From the NCBI RefSeq assembly GCF_910592395.1, contig NC_088311.1, forward strand, positions 7,814,501-7,878,500: DNA of 64,000 nt, written 5' to 3'. This document shows positions 1-10,245 of this stretch, piece after piece. Positions within the stretch are counted from its first letter, which is position 1; the number at the start of each line of letters is the position of its first letter. The notes beneath the pieces were generated by a model. The model was not told where the DNA came from, made no database searches, and saw nothing but the letters and a program-made list of their open reading frames with translations. Both the position numbers and the translations under genes were made by a program. The stretch is from Lineus longissimus. Taxonomy: Eukaryota > Nemertea > Pilidiophora > Heteronemertea > Lineidae.

Positions 1-385
1 GACGACGCGTGATGTGCTTCCATCTATCGTGATGTCTCACAAATGAATCATATCTGATTGACGATTACTTGAAACAAGATTTGCTGGAATACCTTTGGCA
101 CGTTGCTAGTTAAGGCACCATAAACATAGAACGATGAAATAGACTTTTTGCCCCAAAATGATGATTCCATGCATAGGTCTAGCCATGATGGCCATTAAAA
201 GACCTAATCCATTCGTTCATTCAAAGATTTGAAAACTGAAATTGAATTTGAACATTTTCAATTGTGTGAATTCATAATAAATACCAATTTCAACAATGTC
301 ATCATTTCGACTAATATAAAAATACTTACAATTTCCAAGTTTCAGCGTATGTGCATGTATAATAACTTCACTGTGGCAATGTATA
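1..385. other. No gene recognised
   Basis: AT-rich sequence before the tandem repeat. Only short, unconvincing open frames are present on either strand, and no repeat family found elsewhere in the window was seen here. Confidence 0.5.
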
Positions 386-960
386 TTTCTACTTACCTGA
401 GCCACAAGAATATACGATGAACACGACAGCGTAGGCCTTTAAAGGAAAGAAAATACATGTACATGCAGAACTCAATGAAAAGAATCAGAATTAGCTTATT
501 TGGTGTGACTCAAGCTGAATATGCTGCATTAGGGTACAGCTGCAGATAGCAAGGTCTCTATCTCATTCACCACTAATTTCTACTTACCTGAGCCACAAGA
601 ATAAACGATGAACACGGACAGCGTAGGCCTTTAAAGGAAAGAAAATACATGTACATGCAGAACTCAAAATGAAAAGAATCAGAATTAGTTTATTTGGTGT
701 GACTCAAGCTGAATATGCTGCATTAGGGTACAGCTGCAGATAGCAAGGTCTCCATCTCATTTACCACTAATTTCTTCTTACCTGAGCCACAAGAATAAAT
801 GATGAACACGGACAGCGTAGGTCTTTAAAGGAAAGAAAATACAAGTACAAGTAGTACTCAATATGAAAAGAATCATAGGTAATTATTTGGTGCGACTCAA
901 GCTGACTATGCTGCATTAGGGTACAGCTGCAGATAGCAAGGTCTCCATCTCATTTACCAC
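386..960. repeat. Three tandem copies of a ~192-bp unit
   Basis: Three head-to-tail copies begin near 386, 577 and 770, so the period is 191-193 bp; similarity fades near 960. On the minus strand each unit holds a pyrimidine-rich tract ending in AAAG, about 41 nt of sequence, then CTCAG followed by GTAAG. This is the layout of a very short exon with acceptor and donor. The first copy lacks one base inside this 41-nt block relative to the other two. Either a small exon of an unseen minus-strand gene has been tripled, or this is a plain tandem duplication that happens to hold splice-like signals. Confidence 0.75.
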
Positions 961-3900
961 TAATTATCCCAGTACCACTGGTGAAGACCCACGAAGTAAA
1001 ATTACACGCATTGGACACCAGTTTCACATCCTGATTAAGATGGACTTCCTCCTGTTACAAGCTGCTTACTCATTATCAACACAGCGAAATATGCTTGAAG
1101 CTAACAGAACTTTTAAAACTTCACCATGCGGCAGATAAGATTCGAATGAGGCACTCTGCATGAGCGTTAAATTTATATAGCACTTTTCAAAGTCAACCCA
1201 CACATGCCATAAGTACGTGAGAACCTACTGAGTAACCTTATTATACACCTGCCCCATGATTTGTATTCACATATTAAAATCTGCATTCACTTATTTCAAG
1301 AAATGTGAATTTATTTCACATTTCAAGAAATGTGAAAGTAATTCAAATGTCGAATAAAGATATCAATATATAAAGTGTTAAGCTGTGATTGGTGGTCATG
1401 ACCCCCATCTTAATAACTCATTACCTCAATAAACCATCAAGGGCAAGACAGACTTTGATATTGCCAAGATGTCATTTCAATACTGCCAATAACCGCAGAC
1501 TTTGTCCATCCTGACCCATGGCAATTGGAATAATCAAACTAATTAATGAACTGAGTTTGGTCGATCGGACACCTTTGATGTCCAGATGCAGACTTTATAC
1601 AATGAGTGCTATTGGTAATTTACGAGATTCGTAACTGTCTATTGTGGTACTGGCCATTCATGATTGTCTTAATTGATGGATAGGTGAATGGGACAAGAAG
1701 AAGGAAAATTTCATCCCAAATTATCTTGTGACAAGAAGTAAGCTTACTTTAAATTTCAACAGAATGAAAATGAAACAATTTCGTACAACATTTACTGGAG
1801 ATTTGATAGATTACATGGATTTGATAGTTAAAGCAGATTTGAATGCCTTCATGATGAGAACACAGAACAAGGCTGAAATCAACACAACCCCAAAACCATC
1901 CTTTCCACAACTCATTGTCAAAAACCCCACAATCAGATCACCTGAATAATGTTTTTTTCATTGACAACAGAAATTGATGAAATCAGTCGGCACTAAAAAG
2001 GTAAATCGGTTAAGCGCTAAAAAGGTTGCAATCAGATACAGTAAATTCCGACACAATATCAGGCATTTAAATCACCATTTTTGACGCAAACGAAAGTCAA
2101 TTACATCACGGATGGTTAAATGGTAAGGTGAGTAATACCGAGGTCATGAATGGAAGCCATCCAAACCACTTCATCCACTTGAATGGAGTCTATTTGATCT
2201 TTTCTTTGTCACTTTTGCACGAAATCAAATTTCCATAATGTGTCAGAATGGTCGGTTCACCCCTTTCTCTCACCGATGGGACCTTGGGGCGCTAATTGTG
2301 TCCGTTAGTAGTGTGAGATGATGAAGTCATTCGGATGAAACGAATGGATCTGACAGCTCAGCTATTGACAATATCACAACAGTAGCCTACAGTTTAGTTA
2401 GGGTACAGTTAGGGAAAATTCAAATCTGCCACTTTCATTTTGTGTCAAATTATGACAAAATCAAAATCATAAAATAGATGAAATCTCGGAGACCAGTATA
2501 TCAATTAGCTATCGTGGCTCAATACCTATTGACACACCGGACTGAACACTGGTCCATCAGAGAAACCCCCAAACCATTAGGGCTTTTAGCTTACATATTT
2601 TTGCATATTTATGCTCGCCAATAGCCTTAATTAAAGAAAAGCAAAAAACCTTTTTTCTATATAATGCAAGAGGACAGAATCCACTCCACAACAACAGAAT
2701 GAATGTACGTGCATTTTCACATGTATACATAAGACAATGATCTAAATCAAATTGTAACATTTAATGATCAACAACAGGAGCTTTGTTGACATACCAGGGC
2801 CAACATATCAGAGTGGCGGTGGTTTAAAAATTTATGAAAAATGTCTTACCTTTTATTGAATGTTGAACTATCCACAGGATTCTGCAACACAACCATCAGT
2901 TGTCAGTACTTGAAACGAAAAGATTTCAGAGCTGCCTAAAGCATCCTGACCGCCAAGTCCACAAGTTGACGATTATGACACCCAGCCTCTGTATGGGAAT
3001 TCACTAGACTCCCGAGAGACAAACGACCGTCACATTCATCGCAAGTTGAATGCACTCGTGGCATCCGAGCAAATCGCATCATAATCAATCACCACGAAGT
3101 GCATCGGCCAATCGCGGGAATGAGAAACTGCTCACAGAAACTCATCGCAGTTTTCGATCGAATATCTCGTTACTCATGAGCCACTAAGACTTAAATCCCA
3201 AATTTGATTTGGAACTAACGTGATTTGGTAAATGTCACAGTGTCAAAATATGTTGCCTATGAGATGGATTAAATGGGTGTGATGTCACTCCCTTGGGACG
3301 TCAAGCGGCCACAAAATTGTGATATTGTATTCAGGTTTATGATATCCGTACTAAAGCTTTGAAGAAACTTGTTACATTTGCAGAGCAACATTTCTCTCTT
3401 TCACATTGGGTCAATAAATTTTTTATGCATCCTGTATTCATGAAAGATGCTGAGCTAAAGGTGTGTAGTTGCAGTTGGTTTTCAGTACTGGGTCTTGCAG
3501 TTTGCTTGGATTATTGGACAATTGAATGGCAAGCCGCCCCTCCCCCTCCCCACCCTCAATACCATCATGTGAGAAACTTTTGGCACTTTCCACTTCCCCG
3601 TTATGAATCTGTATCGCCATTACGTTTAAGCCTAAGACTACAGCACAGTTTAATTTATACGGAAGCAATTTTTTCGATATGCCAAAACTTGCTAGTGACA
3701 AGCTTTGTACTTGAGGGGGGACACCACACCCCACAATTGCCCCAATGACAATGGGTTAAAGTTACATGGTGAAACCTTATACTCCAACGGATGGGTTGAG
3801 TAGTCGTTAAGACACCAATGACTCCGACATAACTGTTGTAAAACTGAACCAAACCTCTCTTTCGGCTCCGGCTGATGGAGAAAAGTGATCACGTTCAACT

Positions 3901-5651
3901 TGATCATTGATCAAGCATGACAAGTACCCTCCACGACACTCTCGACATGTCACCCCACTTTTAGTGCTGACTCAGCAGAATCTTGTCACAGTAGACGACA
4001 GATTATCCGCCGGCTTAATCTTTCCCGCGGCATCTGCAATGTTTCACACAGTTTAAACCCTGTTATGTGAAGGAATTTGCATGATGTCGATTGGCCATGA
4101 AATGACACTGTTTGAGGAATTTCAATTGGGGGTGGTGTGGCGTGGCATGAAATCTCAATCTGTGAAACATCGAAGGGTCATCAGTGACAGTCATCATTGA
4201 AAACACTTTAAACCAAACTTCTAACACGTACTACTGGCATGCCTAAGGGAAGAGGGCGAGCATGGTTATCGGAGCTGCTACTTGTCCGATATATAAAAAA
4301 ACCATGACCATTTTCAAGGAAAAGCAGTTGTGGTGACTTCATAAGTGGTGACTTAAATAAAAGGCTCCAGGGTCCACCAAAAATTTCCAAGTTTTTGCTT
4401 CCCCATTGGACCCGATAAACTCATGGGAAAGAGAACATGGAAAAGGTGACTCTCTTTGAAAGCATCCCAGATTTACCTAAAACGTGCTGTTCTACAATAC
4501 GAAAGTGCTAATATTGAGACAAACTAAATGAGTTTGTGTGCCTTCGCTTCAACACATTTTAAAACCGCACCACAACAACATCCTTCAGCTTCTTCACTGA
4601 AAATGATACTTCTTCAAACCAAAAAGTGACGCTCGTGGATCGCATAACCACTCACAACAAGTTAATGGAAAGTTGTCAATTTCATTCAATCCATCTGTGA
4701 TATCATCTTTTGTCACAGAATCCAATGACACTTTATCATAATTGTAACTGTAACCGAGCCATCTTGTGGCCAGAATGACTAATCTGATTGCATGCAAACA
4801 AAATGCTCGCAGCACGTTTTATAATATGAAGTGAGATATGGATTGAATGAGGAGGCAATGTGTTATCCCTTGATTTGCCCAGGGCATCAGAAGTTTGCTA
4901 CTGTGAGGATGGTGCATAGTTTCACACTAATGATCAGTGGCCAGACATGACACTGGAACTAGCATCCAGCAGCCAAAACAAATGAAAACAAATTTTCAAA
5001 ATGGCAATGAATCAAGCAATTCATTCTAAGGGCAGATTTGAACCCATGATCCCATAATTTCCAAGTCTTAAAATCAATAGCAAATTTAATTGGTGCTAAA
5101 CATGATCTTCTTGTTTAGGAGACTATGCCTAAAGGGCAAGGAGCGATTTTCATTTCTCAAGCGAGAACCTTAGCTAAATTTCAAATGACAAGCTTATTAA
5201 TACCAGGGAATGGCCATTTGTAACACACTGGCACCACAATCCATTTATTAATTGGAACTGGCGAAAGTATGAATCACGGATAATGGTCAAACTCTGATAA
5301 CATTTGTTGACATGTGCCTTTGTGTTGGCAGTGCTGCTAGCCAACAAGAGATAATGGTAGTTTAATGCATGAATTAGTCGCTATGATCCAACTGGTCACA
5401 AAGTGACAAGAATCTAATAAAATTGTCAATAATTTGATGCTTTTACTCACTGATGTTAACAGAAAGAGAATGAGATGACCAATAAGTGACCACAGTGGGA
5501 ATGATATCATAGCCCATTGCGTATTTGGTCAATTTCAGTTCATGGTGAGTTTAAATAAAGTCAAAGGGTTTAAAGAGTGGGGAATCTTCTTTTAGTGACA
5601 CCGGGTTGGATGATAAAATTATAGGATTTTGTGAATGACACCCACAAAAAT
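961..5651. other. Long stretch without recognised gene
   Basis: No coding exon could be supported. The longest open frames, such as 3359-3748 (+), lack any family resemblance and span low-complexity proline/histidine-rich stretches. A small palindrome lies at 1314-1337, with 11-bp arms and a 2-nt loop. Around 2848-2880 the minus strand has an acceptor- and donor-like pair about 32 nt apart, possibly an untranslated exon, but this is weak. Near 5025-5060 the minus strand has a tRNA B-box-like GGTTCAAATC, perhaps a decayed SINE. Confidence 0.45.
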
Positions 5652-6340
5652 ATATATGAAATGGCCAAGATATTTGGTGGTTAGGAATTCATCCTGGTTA
5701 AGAAACATGCTACATGTAGGTCAAACCAAAGTCGGTATGACATCTGATGTATCCTTGCTAGGAGTACCTACCATAAAAATTTCATCGAAAAACAAGTCAC
5801 TAATAAGTAAGATATTGCACTTTTTACCCTTTTTTAGTTTTGGCCCCCTGGTGGCGAAGTAAAGAATCAGATCAGACCGAAATTCGGTGTCTGCAGTTAT
5901 ATGACAAAGGGAGTCATATGCACCAAATTTCAAGTTCATAGCTTTAGGGGTTAAGAAATGTGCCATAGTTACACTCAAACAGCCAATTTACATCATTTGA
6001 CCTCTGTGACCTTGCAAACAAGGTCAAATCGAAAACCCATATGATATGTGATGTATCCTTGCTAGGAGTACCTACCATAAAAATTTTATCGAAAATGGGT
6101 CACTCATAAGAGAGATATCACCCTTTTTAGGTTTCCACTTCTGGCCTCCTGGTGGCCAAGTTAAGAATCAGATCGGACTGAAATTTATTGTCACAGGTTG
6201 CCTGACCTAAGGGGTCTTGTGTACAAAGTTTCCAGTTCATAGCCCCAGCGGTTAAGAAACGTGCCACTGTCTTTGAAATAGGGTATGACAGCAGACACTG
6301 CGGTATTGTATAGACTCACCTAGATGGTGAGCCAAAAATT
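5652..6340 (-). repeat. Diverged, truncated copy of the modular hairpin-ended repeat (R4)
   Basis: This matches the repeats at 18.2, 21.0 and 39.2 kb in reverse orientation. It contains two rounds of the internal module: the phrase 'tgctaggagtacctaccata', a GGCC-rich phrase, and a 'gttaagaaa-gtgcca' phrase. It ends with a CTCACC/GGTGAG hairpin at about 6324-6340. The (GAC)n microsatellite of the other copies is missing and identity is lower, so this looks like an old copy. It carries one AGGTCA-N3-AGGTCA motif (read on minus) at 5998-6012. Confidence 0.75.
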
Positions 6341-6655
6341 AATTCTTAAAAAGAACTTTATAAAGTACAACTTTCTGAAAGCGCTTTTCATTTATGAAAA
6401 CTAGTCAAGAGAGCCAAGCCACTACACCACCACGACACCCATATTTAAGCGAATTTAGAAATCTTGACTCAGTCTCTGGCGACATCAAAGATGACCTCGG
6501 TGTTGCACCACAGTCGCAGATGAGTCACTGCTCCAACGGAATTGGACGCACAATTAATTTATGCATTGTTTGATGATGATGAAATGAGTTGGATCAAATG
6601 CCAACAGTGTGAACATCCAATGAGTTTCTCTCACATTTGTGGCTAGAATTAATTA

Positions 6656-6817
6656 CAGTAAAACCTCTCTATTAAGGAAACCCTGGGACTGACCAGTGCG
6701 GGCCTTAATAGAGAGGTGTCCTGATTAGAGAGGTCAAATTGAATAGAAACAACCACTTCTTTGGGACCAAAACTAGTGTCCTTAATAGAGAGGTGTCCAG
6801 TAAGGGAGGTTCCAGTG
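6656..6817 (-). mobile_element. Short TIR element (MITE-like), copy 1
   Basis: A ~162-bp copy of a repeat that begins CAGTAGAACCT/CAGTGGAACCT and ends with the inverted form, flanked on both sides by TA. Inside are inverted and direct repeats of the phrase 'cctctctattaaggacac'. Terminal CAG, TA flanks and no coding capacity fit a non-autonomous Tc1/mariner-type, possibly pogo-like, MITE. The family assignment is inference. Related copies lie at 7241, 36135, 45870, 57212 and 59662. Confidence 0.75.
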
Positions 6818-7240
6818 TACTTGGTGCCATGGCTTATCTTATTTCAAAAGAGCTGAGGCCAGGTAAAAATTTTTTTGATTATGGTTCTATAATTTGAGTT
6901 GAAAGTTTCACATGTTTTTAGTTTGTGTTCAATGGTACATTTGCAAAAATGGCCAAGACAAAAAGTTAGCGAAAATTTCATGGTTTACAGTACATGTAAT
7001 ATGCCATCATTGCCGTGGCAGACTCTAAATACCACGCAATACCATGCTTATAGTTGGAAGAGCTCGGAGCAAAAGACAACTCAAAAAAATATTCCATTCA
7101 ATATCTGTGCGTCTTTTTCTCCTTATATGATATCTACATGTATGAGCTGCCCAGTGATAAAAAATTGATTAAAAAATTATTTTAAAAAAATTATTAAAAA
7201 ACTATTAAAAAATTATAAAAACTAAAGCAGTCAAATATTA

Positions 7241-7425
7241 CAGTGGAACCTGCCTTAGCAGACAACCTCTCAATTTAGGACAACCTCTCTATAAAGGACA
7301 CTAGTTTTTGTCCCAAATTGGTAGTTTCTATTCAATTTGACCTCTCTAATCAGGACACCTCTCAATTGAGGACAGCACTTGCCAGTCCCGATCCCGAAGG
7401 TGTCCTTTATAGAGAGGTTCTACTG
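7241..7425 (+). mobile_element. Short TIR element (MITE-like), copy 2
   Basis: A 185-bp copy in the opposite orientation to the one at 6656. It begins CAGTGGAACC and ends GGTTCTACTG between TA dinucleotides, which would be the duplicated target. Two copies less than 500 bp apart in opposite orientation could fold back on each other. Confidence 0.8.
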
Positions 7426-7427
7426 TA

Positions 7428-7948
7428 TATGCATAGATTACAAAGAAAGTTGGCGAACATAACAATATACATGTATACATAAAAGACCTATTGGTTGCAG
7501 CAGTGTAATTGACCTAAAAGTTGACATTTTCAAAATATGAAAAGCAATCAGCAAGGTAAGGGAAATTTAGCAATGAGAGGAGCTAAATCACTTTCAGCTG
7601 TTATAAGATACCCGTGTTACTCCATAAATGCCATGACCCAGATACCGTTGTAAGTGGTGGACATGCACTACTGGCCCCATGTACACCCATCATTACATTA
7701 CACGGGATCTCAATGAGATCGTATGCTTAGGCCGCTACCGGCTAAACGCACTAAGCATTTCGGCGGGAAACATTTCTTATGATATATATGCCCCCGCACT
7801 TTATACCCTATCTATTATTCGTGTCTGCTCGGGCATCCTGAACGCTTGTTTCTGTCATCGCCATATCAATATCAAAATTCACAGATTATATCACTATACG
7901 GCAAACTGCTTTGTAACCTTGGGTTACAGAAACATGCGCATGGATCAC
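7428..7948. other. Upstream region of RPS12
   Basis: No gene is recognised. An open frame at 7679-7993 runs into the promoter and shows no family resemblance. The stretch becomes more GC-rich towards the RPS12 start. Confidence 0.4.
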
Positions 7949-8073
7949 CACGTGTTACTTCGCGGTAATTCCGCCACGTGGCGGTGGCGCTAGAATCGGG
8001 GACCGGGAAACCCAACATCCCAGAATGCCATGGTACTTCCTTTCTGAACGTGGTTTACTTTCTGAGAGTCATC
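7949..8073 (+). promoter_or_regulatory. RPS12 promoter, TOP-like start and untranslated exon 1
   Basis: Two CACGTG E-boxes lie at 7949-7954 and inside the perfect 14-bp palindrome CCGCCACGTGGCGG at 7971-7984. Downstream are two pyrimidine tracts suitable as a TOP start (from about 8036 and 8058). A GTATGT donor follows at 8074, so exon 1 probably runs from one of these tracts to 8073 and is untranslated; the next exon begins at 8198. Cytosine starts within pyrimidine runs are the established hallmark of ribosomal protein mRNAs. The exact start site is inferred. Confidence 0.6.
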
Positions 8074-8218
8074 GTATGTATTCACTTACTTTCATCTGCA
8101 AATATCTCTTTTTGTAATCATCATCATCCAATTTCATTGAAACTATTCGATTGTTTAGATATTGAAGTTTATCAATATGCTCTAATTTCTTTTTTAGGAG
8201 GACAGCCGCACCGTCAAA

Positions 8219-10245
8219 ATGTCTGATGCGGAAGGGTATGTTTTTCAATTTTATGTTCTTTTCTGCATTATATTTACATGCAGGTTTGCTTACTGTATAC
8301 ATTGTATGTAGGCCGGGAACAGCCATCGCTCCAACATGTGGGCCAACGTTTTCCTATCGTAATCCCCATATCCACGGAGCCTTTTCCACTGGAGTGGAGT
8401 TTGTAGATGATGACATGATGATTGAAGTGGTATGGAACAGTATTCCGCCGCCATGGCATAACGTTACGGTTAACGGTATCGAAAAAGCTGACGAGTCGAA
8501 TGTCGAGACATCATTAATCCTGTTGTAGGCCTTATGACTGTGTCTGTGCCATGGGGTAGGCTCAGTAGCCATATGGAGGTGCTACCAAACTGGCGACGGG
8601 TGGCAGACATTAACGACATCATTGTGTCTATCGAAGGTATCGAAGTATAACTATAACAGATTGGGAGGAAATGGTTGGTTAGCCCATGCCCATGGCATGC
8701 CATGAAGAGCCGGTATGTAGTGTCAAGAGACCAAGTTTTAGGTGCTTTCCTATGATGATGATATATGCTCCCTCTTCTGAGTAAAATGAGGATTGTGCAG
8801 AGCGTCTGAGGATTCACTGACTCGGCTCTTATGCTTAAATGCAGCAAAAGGTCCTGTTAGTAGTATGAAATTCATGACATTAGGCTAGCTCAATCTGGCT
8901 ACTCAATTCGTTGCAGAGATGATCAACCAACCGTTGGCGCAGGAGCCATGGACATCAACACAGCCCTGCAAGAAGTGTTAAAAACTGCCCTCATCCATGA
9001 TGGGCTTGCCAGAGGTCTCCATGAGTGCACAAAGACTCTTGACACGTAGGTGACAGAAAATCGCTGCGGCATCACTGGACTGAGTTTGCCTGTTTCATTC
9101 AGCCAGTGACAGAGTTGAAATGGCAACTAAAGCCTTTAGTCATAGTGGATTTCGAACAAAACAATCTGAAGAACAAGGGAATGATGTTTAATTGTTTTAA
9201 TTTATGAGGGATTTGTTCTACCCTATGAATAACTATAGTCTGACCCTTGTTCTGTCTTATCTAAGCCAATGTGTCATTAGGAGGCTTGCAGTTCTTTTAA
9301 AATTGTTCACTCATCATTTGCTTTTCGTTCTTTCAGTCGTCAAGCTGTTCTGTGCGTTCTGGCCAATAACTGTGATGAGCCTGGATATACCAAGCTTATT
9401 GAGGCTCTCTGCGCTGAGCACACCATCAACTTGATCAAGGTGAGTGGACGAGTCAGAAACCCTTGGTCATGAAGTTGACCGATAACAGTCCGAAAGGAAT
9501 TTTCTCCGTGGAACAAGGGAATGATGTTAAATTGTTTTAATTTATGAGGGGTCTGTTCTACCCTATGAATAACCATAGGCTGACCCTTGTTCCACAATCT
9601 GCCAAGTGATTTGAGATGATTTGTGATGAAGACATATGCTCCCTCTTCGAAGTAAGAATGAGGATTAGCCAACCCCTGAGAAAAACATGAGCGTGACAGT
9701 AGACCCAAGTGCATTAGTGCATAGTTGCCTTTACCAGCTCCCGTATTCTATGATTTTTCTGCCGGTGTAAAAAAACAACAATTTCTATCCCAGATTGAAA
9801 CCAAGAAGAAACTTGGTGAGTGGGCCGGTCTCTGCAAGATCGATAAGGATGGCAAACCTAGGAAGGTTGTCGGATGCAGTTGTGTGGTAGTCAAGGTAAA
9901 TATTTATGAGTGGCCAAAAGCTGTTCATGCTTGATGCAGTCATTCAGTGATGAAAACCATGCTCCCTCTACCGAGTAACAAATCGTGTGGACTTGCAGAA
10001 CCCCTGAGAATGACTTGTCATGAATTGTTTCAGTCGAGTAAAGACGAAGTCATCAACTTGGTGAACTACGTTACCTCGCTCTCCTGTTCTTTGGTGATAC
10101 ATTGTTCACACCAAGACTTCTACAAGAACTGAATCTTGCTATTTCTGTAATAAATATAACACAATTTCTCTTGTCATTTCAGGATTATGGTAAAGAGACG
10201 CAAGCTTACGACGTCCTCACTGAGTACTTCAAATCCAAGCACTAA
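8219..10245 (+). CDS. RPS12: 40S ribosomal protein S12 (eS12)
   Basis: A small-subunit ribosomal protein of the eL8/L7Ae-like fold. Coding exons: 8219-8235, 8917-9045, 9337-9439, 9794-9895, 10183-10245 (414 nt, 137 residues; human is 132). The exons keep one frame. The protein starts MSDAEG and carries family hallmarks such as [47 protein letters not shown] and [11 protein letters not shown]. The N-terminus before MDINTA is slightly longer than in vertebrates. The ATG is the first in the exon that opens at 8198 after a leader exon. The introns carry snoRNA-like units, as in human RPS12. EIF2B3 is convergent downstream. Confidence 0.97.
8541..8610 (+). ncRNA. Hairpin, possible H/ACA snoRNA 5' half (RPS12 intron 1)
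   Basis: TGTCTG followed by a 2-nt bulge and CCA (from 8541) pairs with TGGCAGACA (8601-8609), with an internal GGTAG/CTACC helix. The 3' end runs into ACATTA, which fits the H-box pattern ANANNA. A convincing second hairpin with an ACA box was not found, although an ACA occurs near 8655. Human RPS12 hosts an H/ACA RNA (SNORA33), which makes the position suggestive. No sequence homology is claimed. Confidence 0.25.
8750..8813 (+). ncRNA. Box C/D snoRNA, SNORD100-like, copy 1 (RPS12 intron 1)
   Basis: A C box (ATGATGA, 8752-8758), a D'-like CTGA (8777-8780), a C'-like ATGAGGA and a D box CTGA (8806-8809) lie about 110 nt before the intron 1 acceptor. Immediately before D' is ATGCTCCCTCT (8765-8775), whose last nine bases complement the conserved 18S rRNA segment AGAGGGAGC. 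Human SNORD100, also in an RPS12 intron, guides methylation in this 18S region (G436). Homology is inferred from host gene, target and boxes together. Confidence 0.8.
9171..9252 (+). ncRNA. Box C/D snoRNA with strong terminal stem, copy A (RPS12 intron 2)
   Basis: A GAACAAGGG/CCCTTGTTC perfect terminal stem encloses a C-like box ATGATGT (9181-9187) and a D box CTGA (9240-9243); the D box lies about 93 nt before the acceptor. It is almost identical to the unit at 9508-9595 in the next intron, except in the bases just upstream of the D box and in the loop. The target is not recognised. Human RPS12 hosts a second C/D RNA (SNORD101); equivalence is only positional. Confidence 0.75.
9508..9595 (+). 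ncRNA. Box C/D snoRNA with strong terminal stem, copy B (RPS12 intron 3)
   Basis: A perfect 12-bp terminal stem (GTGGAACAAGGG with CCCTTGTTCCAC) encloses the same C-like ATGATGT and D box CTGA as copy A. The bases before the D box differ (CATAGG versus TATAGT), so the two copies may not guide identical sites. It shares intron 3 with the SNORD100-like copy 2, which starts about 25 nt downstream. Two snoRNAs in one intron is unusual in animals, where one per intron is the rule. Confidence 0.78.
9620..9684 (+). ncRNA. Box C/D snoRNA, SNORD100-like, copy 2 (RPS12 intron 3)
   Basis: C box GTGATGA (9623-9629), the same ATGCTCCCTCT guide (9636-9646), a degenerate D' (CGAA, 9648-9651), a C'-like ATGAGGA and D box CTGA (9676-9679), the last about 114 nt before the acceptor. 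The outer flanks pair only weakly. The guide is identical to copies 1 and 3, whereas the segment before the D box has diverged. Confidence 0.8.
9941..10012 (+). ncRNA. Box C/D snoRNA, SNORD100-like, copy 3 (RPS12 intron 4)
   Basis: C box GTGATGA (9947-9953), guide ATGCTCCCTCT (9959-9969), D'-like CCGA (9971-9974) and D box CTGA (10004-10007), closed by a CATTC/GAATG terminal stem (9941-9945 with 10008-10012). The C'-side half has diverged most among the three copies, while the 18S-complementary segment is unchanged. This suggests selection on the guide. Confidence 0.8.

Noticed and set aside
2840-2880. Minus-strand 32-nt exon-like segment
   Set aside because: Splice-like borders alone; no reading frame, partner exon or repeat supports it.
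3359-3748. 129-codon open frame
   Set aside because: Low-complexity Pro/His stretch, no domain resemblance, overlapping frames on the other strand of similar length, and no exon-like borders.
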